Made by a program: the position numbers and the translations under genes | In this document: positions 35,898-43,853 of the stretch, piece by piece | How the letters are laid out: each line of letters opens with the position of its first letter | Position numbering within the stretch: position 1 is the first letter of the stretch | Assembly (NCBI RefSeq): GCF_015752285.1 | Contig: NZ_JADOUY010000004.1 | Coordinates: 457,055 to 521,054, forward strand | Direction of reading: 5' to 3' | DNA length: 64,000 nt | Source: Mycetocola_A sp015752285 | GTDB lineage: Bacteria > Actinomycetota > Actinomycetes > Actinomycetales > Microbacteriaceae | The notes under the pieces: generated by a model | Seen by the model: only the letters and a program-made list of their open reading frames with translations | Databases searched by the model: none | Told to the model about the DNA's origin: nothing

Positions 35898-37176
35898 GGG
35901 CTGCCCTCCTTCCCTGTGGTCTGTGTGGTGCTACTGCTTCGTCATCATTCTGACTTCGCCAGTCATCGGGCAACAGGTAGTCGAGGACATCATCAATCGT
36001 CACCACCCCGACAAGTCGGTGGGTGTCGTCGACGACCGGCACGGAGACAAGGTCGTAGCTGGCCAGGATGCGTGACACCTCAGCGGCGGATGCCTTGGCT
36101 GTGACGGGGTCGAGACTCTGGTCCATGATCGAGCCGAGCCGTTCGTGCGGCGGGTAGCGGAGCATCCGCTGGAAGTGCACGATGCCGAGGTATCGGCCGG
36201 TCGGTGGTTCGTACGGCGGCAGCGTGATGCAGACCGCTGCGCCGAGCGCGGGCGGAAGCTCGGGGCGACGGATGAGGGCGAGTGCTTCAGCGACCGTGGA
36301 ATCCGCCGACAGGATGACGGGTTCCGTGGTCATGAGTCCACCCGCCGTGTCCGGGGCGAACGCGAGGAGCATCCGGACGTCTTCTGCTTCCTCGGGCTCC
36401 ATCAGCTGGAGCAGGTGTTCGCCGCGTTCGGTCGGCAACTGGGCGATGAGGTCGGCGGCGTCGTCCGGCTGCATCTGGTCGAGCACATCTGCAGCGCGTT
36501 CATCGCCGAGTTCGGTGAGGATGTGGACCTGGTCGCTTTCGGGCATCTCCTCGAGGGCGTCGGCGAGCCGGTCATCCGGGAGCTCTTCGACCACTTCGAT
36601 CATGCGGTCCTGGGGCAGGTCCAGCAGGGTGTTGGCGAGGTCGGCCGGTTTCAGGTCGGCGTACGTGGCGATCAGCTGTTCGGCCGACTGCGCCTCACTG
36701 CCGGTCTGCTTCTCGCGGATCTCGCGCCAGGTGGCGAAAGTGGTCGTACCCTTCGCGAACGGCGACGACGACACCTTGGGCCGGCGGACGAAATACTGGC
36801 TGACAGACCATGCACCCGGACCGACCTCTTCGATCGCGACATCCTCGATCGTCGCTTCACCCGAACCGTCGACGAAGAGGACCTTGCGGCCGAGCAGTTC
36901 GGCGATGACCCGCACCTCTCCGCCGCGCTGCTCGAAGCGTCGCACGTTGATGAGGCCGGTGGTGATGATCTGCCCGGAGGAGATGGAGGTGACTCGTCCG
37001 ATCGACACGAACACCCGGCGTTTGCCCGGAATCTCGACGATCAGGCCGACAACGCGCGGCGGATCGTTTTGTCGGTAGACCACCAGGACGTCGCGCACCT
37101 TGCCCACACGGTCTCCCGCAGGGTCGAAAACGGTGCACCCGGCCAGACGGGCGACGAAAACTCTGGTGCCACTCAC
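35890..37176 (-). CDS. Soluble MgtE N-domain/CBS protein with PRC-barrel start
   Basis: This 428-residue protein has residues of about 1-135 forming two PRC-barrel-like units (VFDPAGDRVGKVRDVLVVYRQ, GRKVLFVDGSGEATIEDVAIEEV). The MgtE N domain then follows (ATYADLKPADLANTLLDLPQDR, MQPDDAADLIAQLPTERGEHLLQLM), and two CBS motifs (MTTEPVILSADSTVAEAL, VPVVDDTHRLVGVVTIDDVLDYLL). It stops there: the membrane channel of true MgtE magnesium transporters is missing. It is probably a cytosolic Mg2+/nucleotide sensor acting on a partner, perhaps the DUF1003 protein next to it (inference). Confidence 0.9.
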   Translation of the reverse strand: MSGTRVFVARLAGCTVFDPAGDRVGKVRDVLVVYRQNDPPRVVGLIVEIPGKRRVFVSIGRVTSISSGQIITTGLINVRRFEQRGGEVRVIAELLGRKVLFVDGSGEATIEDVAIEEVGPGAWSVSQYFVRRPKVSSSPFAKGTTTFATWREIREKQTGSEAQSAEQLIATYADLKPADLANTLLDLPQDRMIEVVEELPDDRLADALEEMPESDQVHILTELGDERAADVLDQMQPDDAADLIAQLPTERGEHLLQLMEPEEAEDVRMLLAFAPDTAGGLMTTEPVILSADSTVAEALALIRRPELPPALGAAVCITLPPYEPPTGRYLGIVHFQRMLRYPPHERLGSIMDQSLDPVTAKASAAEVSRILASYDLVSVPVVDDTHRLVGVVTIDDVLDYLLPDDWRSQNDDEAVAPHRPQGRRAARA

Positions 37177-37182
37177 CCCTCT

Positions 37183-37188
37183 AACTTA
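37183..37188 (-). promoter_or_regulatory. -10 box TAAGTT of the MgtE-like gene, apparently leaderless
   Basis: On the minus strand TAAGTT ends six bases before the GTG at 37176. Confidence 0.45.
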
Positions 37189-37251
37189 GTGGGCGAACCC
37201 GAGAGTAGGGGCTGCGACCGGTCGCCCCGCCCGACTGACAGCGGGGGATGG

Positions 37252-37257
37252 GACAAT
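37252..37257 (+). promoter_or_regulatory. -10 box GACAAT, apparently leaderless transcript
   Basis: GACAAT ends six bases before the GTG at 37264. GGGAGG touches the start codon and is too close to be a ribosome site. Confidence 0.4.
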
Positions 37258-37263
37258 GGGAGG

Positions 37264-37758
37264 GTGAGCAACCAACAGCAGCGCCGCGGCATGTCCCGTG
37301 GGCCCATCGACACCGTCATCCCCCGCGGCGAAACGATCGCGAGCTTCGAGACATACAGCGAAGCCCAGCGCGCCGTCGATCTTCTCGCCCAGGCCGATTT
37401 TCCGGTGAAGCAGGTGTCGATCGTCGGTGACGGACTGAAGAGCGTCGAACGCGTCACCGGCAAGCTGAGCTACGGTCGCGCAGCGGGTGCAGGTGCGCTC
37501 AGCGGCGCCTGGCTCGGTCTGTTCTTCGGGCTGCTTCTCGTGATCATCAACCCGGCATCCGACCTGGTCTTCGTCGGAGCCGCTGTCCTGATCGGTGCGG
37601 CGTTCGGCATGATGTTCACGATCGTGTCGTACTCGATCAACCGGCGCAGGCGAGACTTCACATCGGTGATGCAGGTCATCGCGACGAACTATGCGGTCAC
37701 CGTCGCTCCCGACCTCGCCAACCGCGCGAAGAACGTGCTCAGTGGCGCTGAGAAATAG
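37264..37758 (+). CDS. General stress protein 17M-like membrane protein
   Basis: This 164-residue protein has an N-terminal GSP17M-type domain (ETIASFETYSEAQRAVDLLAQADFPVKQVSIVGDGLK). A glycine-rich helix pair follows (GAGALSGAWLGLFFGLLLVII and LVFVGAAVLIGAAFGMMFTIV), then a basic segment and a soluble tail. Such proteins are widespread in Actinobacteria without assigned function. GTG 37264 is placed by the -10 box. The stop codon lies in a small tandem repeat. It is divergent from the MgtE-like gene. Confidence 0.8.
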   Translation: MSNQQQRRGMSRGPIDTVIPRGETIASFETYSEAQRAVDLLAQADFPVKQVSIVGDGLKSVERVTGKLSYGRAAGAGALSGAWLGLFFGLLLVIINPASDLVFVGAAVLIGAAFGMMFTIVSYSINRRRRDFTSVMQVIATNYAVTVAPDLANRAKNVLSGAEK

Positions 37759-37787
37759 GCGCTGAGAAAATAGGCGCTGAGAAGTAG
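37745..37787 (+). repeat. Three tandem copies of a 14-15 base unit across the stop codon
   Basis: GCGCTGAGAAATAG (37745-37758), GCGCTGAGAAAATAG (37759-37773) and GCGCTGAGAAGTAG (37774-37787) are adjacent. The first copy ends with the gene's stop codon; the others repeat it just downstream. Confidence 0.85.
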
Positions 37788-37834
37788 GCGCCGGCCGCAG
37801 AGCGCTCGTCGACGCGGACCTGGAGGTCAGCGGT

Positions 37835-39295
37835 TCAGCCGTCGGTCGACGGACTCAGGCGTCGAATCCAGGCCTCGACCTCGTCCGCTGTGCGCGGGAT
37901 ACCGGCAGACAGGTCCTCGGCCCCGGTCGCCGTGACGAGGATGTCGTCTTCGATGCGCACGCCGATGCCGCGGAACTCCGCTGGAACCGAGAGGTCGTCC
38001 GGCTGGAAGTACAACCCGGGTTCGATCGTGAACACCATGCCTTCCCTGACCTCACCGTCGTGGTACATCTCGCGGCGGGCCGCGGCGCAGTCGTGCACAT
38101 CGATTCCCAGGTGGTGGCTGGTCCCGTGCACCATGTAGCGGCGGTGGAACTGGTTCTCCGGTTCGAGTGATTTCTCGGCGGTCACCGGGAGCATGCCCCA
38201 CGCCGCGGTGTGCTTCGCGATGACCTTCATGGCCTCGGCGTGGACATCACGGAAGATGATGCCAGGGCGCACGATCGCGAAGGCGGCGTCCGCCGCCTCA
38301 CGCACGGCTTCGTAGACAGCGCGCTGCACATCGGTGAACCGGCCGTTCGCGGGCAGTGTCCTGGTGATGTCTGCGGTGTACAGGCTGTCGACCTCGACGC
38401 CGGCGTCGAGGAGCATGAGGTCACCGGGGGAGACCGGGCCGTCGTTGCGGGTCCAGTGCAGGATGCACGCGTGAGGTCCGGATGCGGCGATGGTGTCGTA
38501 TCCGACGGCGTTCCCGTCGAGCCGTGCCCGGGTGTAGAAGACGCCCTCGACGGCGCGTTCGCCCCGCGTGTGGGTGGTGATCCGGGGGAAGTCCGCGATC
38601 ACGTCGTCGAAACCGCGCGCGGTCGCATCGACGGCGAGCCGCATCTGGGCGATCTCGTACTCGTCCTTCACCAGCCGGAGTTCGGAGAGGAACGTGGTGA
38701 GCTCCGCGTCTTTTTCGACCGTGCGATCGGCATCCGTCGTTTCGAAGGCGTCGATGTGGGCCGTCGCCAATCCGAGGTCTGCCGCCACCTGTGCGAGTGA
38801 CGGGCGTGCGCCGATCCAGAACTCGCCGATCGCCGGGTTGGCGTAGAACTCGTTCGACGTGCGGTCGGCCCGCTCGCGGAAGTAGAGGGTCGCGTCGTGT
38901 CCATCGTTGTTGGGTTCGAGCACGAGGATGGAGTCGGGCTCGGCGTCCGCGCCCCACCCGGTGAGGTGCGCGAACGCCGAATGTGCACGGTACGGGTAGT
39001 CAGTGTCGTTGGAGCGCTGCTTCAGCGCGCCTGCCGGGATCACGAGTCGACTGCCGGCGAATGCCGCTGACAGGCGGGCTCGTCGCCCGGCGGCGAATGC
39101 CGCCTGCTCGCGCGGAGCGGGGAGTTCGTCGACGCGGTCTGCCCAGTTCGATCCGATGAAGTCCTGGAACTGGCTCGAGGCCGGGGTGGTCGACCGGTTC
39201 GAGGTGCCACGCGGTTCTTCGCTGGTGGTCTCGTCGCTTGCGGGTGCCACGCCAGGGGTCGAGATCGTGGCCGGGGTGTTGTTTGCGGTCTGCAT
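37835..39295 (-). CDS. pepP: Xaa-Pro aminopeptidase (M24B, aminopeptidase P)
   Basis: This 486-residue enzyme removes N-terminal residues before proline. After a low-complexity Ser/Thr start, the AMP-N domain has PYRAHSAFAHLTGWG. The M24 dimetal site shows as DAGVEVDSLYTADITRT, HGTSHHLGIDVHD, FTIEPGLYF and RIEDDILVT. ATG 39295 is preferred to a TTG ten codons earlier. It starts 34 bases after the stop of the EEP gene on the same strand, so the pair is probably co-transcribed. Confidence 0.93.
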   Translation of the reverse strand: MQTANNTPATISTPGVAPASDETTSEEPRGTSNRSTTPASSQFQDFIGSNWADRVDELPAPREQAAFAAGRRARLSAAFAGSRLVIPAGALKQRSNDTDYPYRAHSAFAHLTGWGADAEPDSILVLEPNNDGHDATLYFRERADRTSNEFYANPAIGEFWIGARPSLAQVAADLGLATAHIDAFETTDADRTVEKDAELTTFLSELRLVKDEYEIAQMRLAVDATARGFDDVIADFPRITTHTRGERAVEGVFYTRARLDGNAVGYDTIAASGPHACILHWTRNDGPVSPGDLMLLDAGVEVDSLYTADITRTLPANGRFTDVQRAVYEAVREAADAAFAIVRPGIIFRDVHAEAMKVIAKHTAAWGMLPVTAEKSLEPENQFHRRYMVHGTSHHLGIDVHDCAAARREMYHDGEVREGMVFTIEPGLYFQPDDLSVPAEFRGIGVRIEDDILVTATGAEDLSAGIPRTADEVEAWIRRLSPSTDG

Positions 39296-39328
39296 GTGCC
39301 CATTGTTCCACCGATGGGCGGTCAACCG

Positions 39329-40357
39329 TCAGCCTGCGGCAACCTCGCGACTGAGTTGCACGATCACTGGTCGGTGGTCGCTCCCGGTGCCGTCGAGCTC
39401 GGTGACGACCCGCATCCCGGTGACCGTCCAGTCCGGGGTGGCCATGACGTGGTCGATGGGGGAGCCGACCAGGGCGGGGATGCGGGTGGTCCAGGTCCCC
39501 ACGGCGCCGTTGCCAGACGAGCGGCCAGCGTCGACGCAGGCGCCGAGCGCGGCATCCGGTGTGCTGCCGAGGCCGGCCATGCTGTCGACGGTGGCGTTGA
39601 AGTCCCCGGCCATGATGACGTTGTCTGCCTGGCACTGCTCGGCGAGCCAGGCCAGGTCGTCACGCCAGTTCTGCATCTGACCGGTGATCGGGGCGACGGC
39701 GTGCGCGGCTACGAACGTCGGCCCGTCGCCGTCGACGGGCTCGACGATGACGGTGGGCAGAACCGTGGTGTTGTCGTCACGCTCCTCGTTGCTGGTGACC
39801 TTCATGTAGTCGCCGAGGTCTGGGCTGATCAGCACCGTCGTCGATCGTGCGGGAGAGATCTGGTCGAACCACTCGGTGTGCACCCACATCGGGCGACCGG
39901 CGGCGCGCATGGTCTCGGCGATCTCTATCCCGGTCTCCTGCGGAGTTTCGGGGAGAGAGATGACATCGGCTTCTGAGTCGATCGCGAGCTGGGCAACGGC
40001 GGCGGCACCCGGGGCGGCACCGAGGGTGTTCCAGCTGAGCACGGTGATCGAGTCCGGAGTCTTCTCGGCGAACGTGGTGTTCCCGAGGCCGCGTGAGACG
40101 ACGATGGCGGCGTTTCCGACGGCGAAGAGGAGAAGCAGAACGACGATGCTGCCTGCGAATGCCCGCATGGGGCGGAGCAGCGCGAGAAGCGCGAATGCGA
40201 CGGCGGCGAGCAGGGCGGCGACGACCGCGAGTGATCGCATCGACGTGATCTGCGCGATGATCCAGGTGGTCTGCAGGCCGAAGAACTGCGGCCAGGTGAC
40301 GACGAGCAGGCCGACGGCGATCGCGACGGTGGCGATGGCGCCGAGGAATCTGAGCAT
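39329..40357 (-). CDS. Membrane-anchored endonuclease/exonuclease/phosphatase family protein
   Basis: This 342-residue protein has three N-terminal hydrophobic helices (residues of about 3-22, 40-60 and 67-88). An EEP domain follows, with VLSWNTLG, SLPETPQET, MAGDFNATVD and the catalytic GSDHRPVIV. The catalytic domain probably faces outward. EEP enzymes cleave phosphodiesters or phosphomonoesters in nucleic acids, inositides or lipids; membrane-linked actinobacterial members are uncharacterised. It precedes pepP in a likely operon. Confidence 0.88.
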   Translation of the reverse strand: MLRFLGAIATVAIAVGLLVVTWPQFFGLQTTWIIAQITSMRSLAVVAALLAAVAFALLALLRPMRAFAGSIVVLLLLFAVGNAAIVVSRGLGNTTFAEKTPDSITVLSWNTLGAAPGAAAVAQLAIDSEADVISLPETPQETGIEIAETMRAAGRPMWVHTEWFDQISPARSTTVLISPDLGDYMKVTSNEERDDNTTVLPTVIVEPVDGDGPTFVAAHAVAPITGQMQNWRDDLAWLAEQCQADNVIMAGDFNATVDSMAGLGSTPDAALGACVDAGRSSGNGAVGTWTTRIPALVGSPIDHVMATPDWTVTGMRVVTELDGTGSDHRPVIVQLSREVAAG

Positions 40358-40422
40358 GGTGCTGCAACACTATCGAGGTCGGACTGGGAGTAGCCCGGAA
40401 ACTGCTGGCGTGGCGCTCGCCA

Positions 40423-40428
40423 TAAACT
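40423..40428 (+). promoter_or_regulatory. -10 box TAAACT of the PHP gene, apparently leaderless
   Basis: TAAACT ends six bases before ATG 40435, which decides that start over GTG 40429. Confidence 0.5.
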
Positions 40429-40434
40429 GTGAGG

Positions 40435-41304
40435 ATGACCGCCGTTCCCCTCTTCACCGGGCCAGCGGACCTTCACACCCACTCCCGGGTCTCTGACGGA
40501 ACCGAATCGCCCTCACGGGTGATGCGGCAGGCCGCCGGAGCGGGTCTGGGAGTGGTGGCGCTGACCGACCACGACTCGACTGCGGGCTGGCACGAGGCAT
40601 CCGTGGCAGCACGTGACGTCGGGGTCACCCTGATTCCCGGCATGGAGTTCAGCACCCGGTTCGGCTACAAGAGCGTCCATTTGCTTGCCTACCTGTTCGA
40701 CCCAGCCGACGGCGACCTGAACACCGAAACGGCTCGGATCCGCGAGTCACGCCTTCGAAGAGCCGAGTCGATCGTGTCGAAGATCGCCGCCGACTATGCC
40801 CTGAGCTGGGATGATGTCGTCGCGCAGACGACGCCGGGGGCGACAGTGGGGCGACCGCACATCGCCGATGCCCTCGTCGCACGCGGGCACGTGCCCACCC
40901 GCAGCGAGGCGTTCGCCGGCATCCTGCACCCGCGGACCGGGTACTACCTGCCGCACTACGCGCCGGATCCGCTCAAGGCGGTGCGACTCGTCCGTGCTGC
41001 CGGGGGAGTGCCCGTGATCGCGCACCCGGCCACACGCGGCCGCGACGCCATGATCGATGAGAAACACCTCGGAGAGCTCGTCGACGCCGGGTTGTTCGGG
41101 CTCGAGATCGACCACCGCGAGAACACCCCGGACGGCAAGGTGCGGCTTCGTCAGCTCGCCGACAGGTTCGGCCTCGTTCTCACGGGGTCGAGCGACTACC
41201 ACGGTGACGGCAAGCCCAACCGGCTGGGGGAGAACACGACCCCGGATGCCGTCGTGCAGGCCATCATCGACGAGGCGACCGGCTCGGAACCGGTGTACTC
41301 CTAA
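40435..41304 (+). CDS. PHP-domain phosphoesterase (YciV/TrpH-like)
   Basis: This 289-residue protein carries the trinuclear-metal PHP motifs: ADLHTHSRVSDGT, ALTDHDST, GMEFST, RPHIADAL, VIAHPATRG and the C-terminal GSSDYHGDG. Relatives of this size hydrolyse 3',5'-nucleoside bisphosphates or trim short RNA 5' ends (RNase AM), so a role in RNA or nucleotide turnover is likely. ATG 40435 follows the TAAACT box by six bases. A hairpin lies 17 bases after the stop. Confidence 0.9.
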   Translation: MTAVPLFTGPADLHTHSRVSDGTESPSRVMRQAAGAGLGVVALTDHDSTAGWHEASVAARDVGVTLIPGMEFSTRFGYKSVHLLAYLFDPADGDLNTETARIRESRLRRAESIVSKIAADYALSWDDVVAQTTPGATVGRPHIADALVARGHVPTRSEAFAGILHPRTGYYLPHYAPDPLKAVRLVRAAGGVPVIAHPATRGRDAMIDEKHLGELVDAGLFGLEIDHRENTPDGKVRLRQLADRFGLVLTGSSDYHGDGKPNRLGENTTPDAVVQAIIDEATGSEPVYS

Positions 41305-41320
41305 TCCGCGAGCGGCCGCG

Positions 41321-41338
41321 GGGCGGCGCTTGCCGCCC
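41321..41338 (+). terminator. Short GC-rich stem-loop after the PHP gene
   Basis: GGGCGGC and GCCGCCC pair around the loop GCTT, 17 bases after the stop, without a T-run. Confidence 0.5.
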
Positions 41339-41348
41339 TCGGCTGCCA

Positions 41349-41476
41349 CGACAGAAAGGGTTGCTCGGGTCGCGTCTCGGTAGCCGTTCCTGTCGTCGCA
41401 CCGCGTGCCGTCTGGCGTAGGCGACAAAAAGGGTTGCTCGGCTCGCGTTTCGGCAGCCGATTTTGTCGTCGCACCG
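41349..41476. repeat. Two palindromic 55-base repeats, 73 bases apart
   Basis: Copy 1 (41349-41403) and copy 2 (41422-41476) share about 48 of 55 positions, including GGGTTGCTCGG and TGTCGTCGCACCG. In each copy the ends are complementary: CGACAG with CTGTCG in copy 1, CGACAAAA with TTTTGTCG in copy 2. Position 6 and its partner change together (G-C to A-T), so the hairpin is kept. The pair lies in the 268-base gap between convergent PHP and DEAD-box genes; the rest of that gap holds a short hairpin and nothing else I can identify. Confidence 0.85.
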
Positions 41477-41572
41477 AGCGATGGGCATGCAGAAGGCCCG
41501 TGTTCCGGACGCACCCAGCTGGCCTGCCTGGTGAGAACGTCCGAAGCAGGTGAGCAAGCGCGCTCGCGGGAG

Positions 41573-43063
41573 CTACTCCGGGCGGTTGGTGCGGCGGCGG
41601 GTGCGGCTGCGACGCCGGGGTGCGCTGTTTCCGTCGTGGTGCTCACTGCCCTGGCCGTCGTGCGTACCGGCGGCGATCGGGGCTTCCTCGCGAGGAGCGT
41701 CCGTCGAGGTTGAAGCCGTACGCGCGCGGCCGCGTCCGCGGGACGAGTCGCGCGAGCCACCCTCGCGGGGAGCACGGCCACCGTCGCGGGGTGCGCTTTC
41801 GCGTGCTCCACGACTCGGAGCAGCGACGATCGACGTCGGGCGGAGACGACCCTTCGTGCCTTCTGGGATGTCGAGGTCGGCGAACAGGTGCGGGCTCGAC
41901 GAGTACGTCTCGATCGGCTCCGGCTGGCCGAAGTCGAGCGCCTTGTTGATGAGCGCCCACTTGTGCAGGTCGTCCCAGTCCACGAAGGTGACGGCGATGC
42001 CGGTCTTCCCCGCGCGGCCGGTGCGACCGACCCGGTGCAGGTAGGTCTTCTCATCCTCGGGGATGGTGTGGTTGATCACGTGGGTGACGTCGTTGACGTC
42101 GATTCCGCGCGCCGCGACATCCGTGGCGATGAGGACGTCTTTCTTGCCGGCCTTGAACGCAGCCATGGCGCGCTCGCGCTGCTCCTGGCCGAGGTCGCCG
42201 TGCACGGCTGCGGCGTTGAATCCGCGGTCGTTGAGTTCTTCGACGAGCTTCGCGGCCGCACGCTTGGTGCGGGTGAAGATGACCGTCTTGCCGCGGCCGT
42301 CCGACTGCAGGATGCGGGCGATCACCTCGTCTTTGTCCATGTTGTGTGCACGGTAGACGAGGTGCTTGATGTTCGCCTGCATGAGCCCCTCATCGGGGTC
42401 TGACGCACGGATGTGGATCGGCTTCGACATGAAGCGACGCGCGAGCGCCACGATCGGGCCAGGCATGGTTGCCGAGAAGAGCATGGTGTGGCGGTCCTGC
42501 GGCGTCTTCGAGAACAACTTCTCGATGTCGGCCAGGAAGCCGAGGTCGAGCATCTTGTCTGCCTCGTCGAGGACCATTTCGCGCACGTTCGACAGGTCGA
42601 GCAGGCGCTGGTTGTTGAGGTCGATGAGACGACCGGGCGTGCCGACGACGACCTGCGCCCCTGCCTTCAACTGCTCGATCTGACCTTCGTACGCCTTGCC
42701 GCCGTAAATCGACACGATCTTGGTCGGGCGATTCGTCGCGGCCAGTTCGATGTCTTCGGTGACCTGGACGCAGAGCTCACGGGTCGGCACGACGATGAGG
42801 GCGACAACGCCGGGCGCCGGGTCGGACCCGATGCGCTGGAGGAGCGGAAGGCCGAAACCGAAGGTCTTGCCTGTTCCCGTCTTCGCCTGCCCGATGATGT
42901 CCTGGCCGTCGAGAGCGAGGGGGATGGTCTGTTCCTGAATGGGGAAGGGTTCGAGGATGCCCTTGGCTGCGAGGGCGTCTGCCATGTCCTGGTCGACGCC
43001 GAGATCGGTGAAAGTCACGTGTTGGTTGCCTGTCAATGCATATAAGCGGTCTACGCCCTGCAT
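41573..43063 (-). CDS. rhlE: DEAD-box ATP-dependent RNA helicase (RhlE-like)
   Basis: This 496-residue helicase has the Q motif TFTDLG...PFPIQEQTIP, motif I AKTGTGKT, PTRELC, motif II LDEADKMLDLGF, motif III SAT, and motif VI HRVGRTGRAGKTG. The last 90 residues form a disordered Arg/Gly/Ser-rich basic tail (RGRGRARTAS, RRRSRTRRRTNRPE) suited to RNA binding. It should remodel RNA in ribosome assembly or decay. It is divergent from the MiaE-like gene, as Rv3211 and Rv3210c are in M. tuberculosis (from memory). Confidence 0.94.
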   Translation of the reverse strand: MQGVDRLYALTGNQHVTFTDLGVDQDMADALAAKGILEPFPIQEQTIPLALDGQDIIGQAKTGTGKTFGFGLPLLQRIGSDPAPGVVALIVVPTRELCVQVTEDIELAATNRPTKIVSIYGGKAYEGQIEQLKAGAQVVVGTPGRLIDLNNQRLLDLSNVREMVLDEADKMLDLGFLADIEKLFSKTPQDRHTMLFSATMPGPIVALARRFMSKPIHIRASDPDEGLMQANIKHLVYRAHNMDKDEVIARILQSDGRGKTVIFTRTKRAAAKLVEELNDRGFNAAAVHGDLGQEQRERAMAAFKAGKKDVLIATDVAARGIDVNDVTHVINHTIPEDEKTYLHRVGRTGRAGKTGIAVTFVDWDDLHKWALINKALDFGQPEPIETYSSSPHLFADLDIPEGTKGRLRPTSIVAAPSRGARESAPRDGGRAPREGGSRDSSRGRGRARTASTSTDAPREEAPIAAGTHDGQGSEHHDGNSAPRRRSRTRRRTNRPE

Positions 43064-43124
43064 CTTTCTGAGGCGTAGTGTCCCGATCCGGTGCCGGGAA
43101 CAGAGCCCAGCCTACCGGAGCATC

Positions 43125-43130
43125 TACACT
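43125..43130 (+). promoter_or_regulatory. -10 box TACACT of the MiaE-like gene, apparently leaderless
   Basis: TACACT ends six bases before the GTG at 43137. GGAGCC fills the gap but sits too close to act as a normal ribosome site. Confidence 0.5.
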
Positions 43131-43136
43131 GGAGCC

Positions 43137-43853
43137 GTGGTTTCATGGTTTAGCGCGTCCCGGTCCCGAGCGCCGCTCCCGCGCCTGCGCTCCCGTGGCA
43201 GCACGATCGAAGCCACGAAAGTCGACTTCGCGCAGCTGGCCCCTGACACGTCAAGCTATCTCGGCCAGGCCGCGTATCTTCAGCTCTGCTTCTTCCAGTC
43301 CATCTCGAAAATCAGCGCGACCTCGAGGGATCTCGTCACCACGCAGACCCTCTCAACGGCTGCGGGACTCGCCCTCGCGAAGCATCAGGGCCTCGTCGCA
43401 GAGATCCGCAGACGCGGCGAAGACCCCACCGAGGTCATGGCGCCGTTCGTCGCGGCGATCGACGACTTCTTCGCTATCACCCGCGGGGCATCCGTCAACG
43501 AAAGCCTGCTCAGTCTCTACATCACCCAGGGTTTCCTCGACGACTTCTTCATCCGCCTGTCCGATGGGCTGGCGTCGGATATCGGCGCCAGGTACGCGAG
43601 TCTTCTCGGAGCCGATTCCGGTTCGGCCGGCATCGTCGGACTACTGACGGATGCCATCGCGGTCGACCCGAAGCGGGCTCACTTCTTCGCCATGTGCGGC
43701 AGGCGCCTCGTTGGCGACACGTTGCTCCTGGCGCACTCCGCGCTGAACCTCGAGGGTCACAGCAAGTCGGACGAGGAACGGATCGAGCCCGTCTTCACTG
43801 AACTGATTGCCACGCACACCCGCCGGATGGATGCCCTCGGCCTTACGGCCTGA
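43137..43853 (+). CDS. MiaE_2/ferritin-like-fold protein (Rv3210c-like)
   Basis: This 238-residue, mainly helical protein matches what I know of the actinobacterial ferritin-like group annotated as tRNA hydroxylase MiaE-like (VDFAQLAPDTSSYLGQAAYLQL, LAKHQGLVAEIRRRGEDPTEVMAPF, VNESLLSLYITQGFLDDFF, THTRRMDALGL). Glutamates and histidines are spread along the helices, as expected for a carboxylate-bridged metal site. However, a full ExxH pair is not obvious, so activity is uncertain. GTG 43137 follows a TACACT box. Its 3' end overlaps the convergent PIN gene by 11 bases. Confidence 0.75.
   Translation: MVSWFSASRSRAPLPRLRSRGSTIEATKVDFAQLAPDTSSYLGQAAYLQLCFFQSISKISATSRDLVTTQTLSTAAGLALAKHQGLVAEIRRRGEDPTEVMAPFVAAIDDFFAITRGASVNESLLSLYITQGFLDDFFIRLSDGLASDIGARYASLLGADSGSAGIVGLLTDAIAVDPKRAHFFAMCGRRLVGDTLLLAHSALNLEGHSKSDEERIEPVFTELIATHTRRMDALGLTA

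Noticed and set aside
37759..37834. Translation continuing past the stress-protein stop through the tandem repeat
   Set aside because: Each repeat unit ends in TAG and the first is in frame; the extra stops are only repeat copies.
41349..41476. Possible minimal CRISPR array
   Set aside because: There are only two diverged copies of 55 bases, each internally palindromic, with a 18-base gap and no cas genes.
40747..42054. 435-codon minus-strand frame across the PHP gene and the repeat region
   Set aside because: It passes through the palindromic repeats and overlaps the C-terminus of the DEAD-box gene in another frame. Its sequence is low-complexity Arg/Pro-rich.
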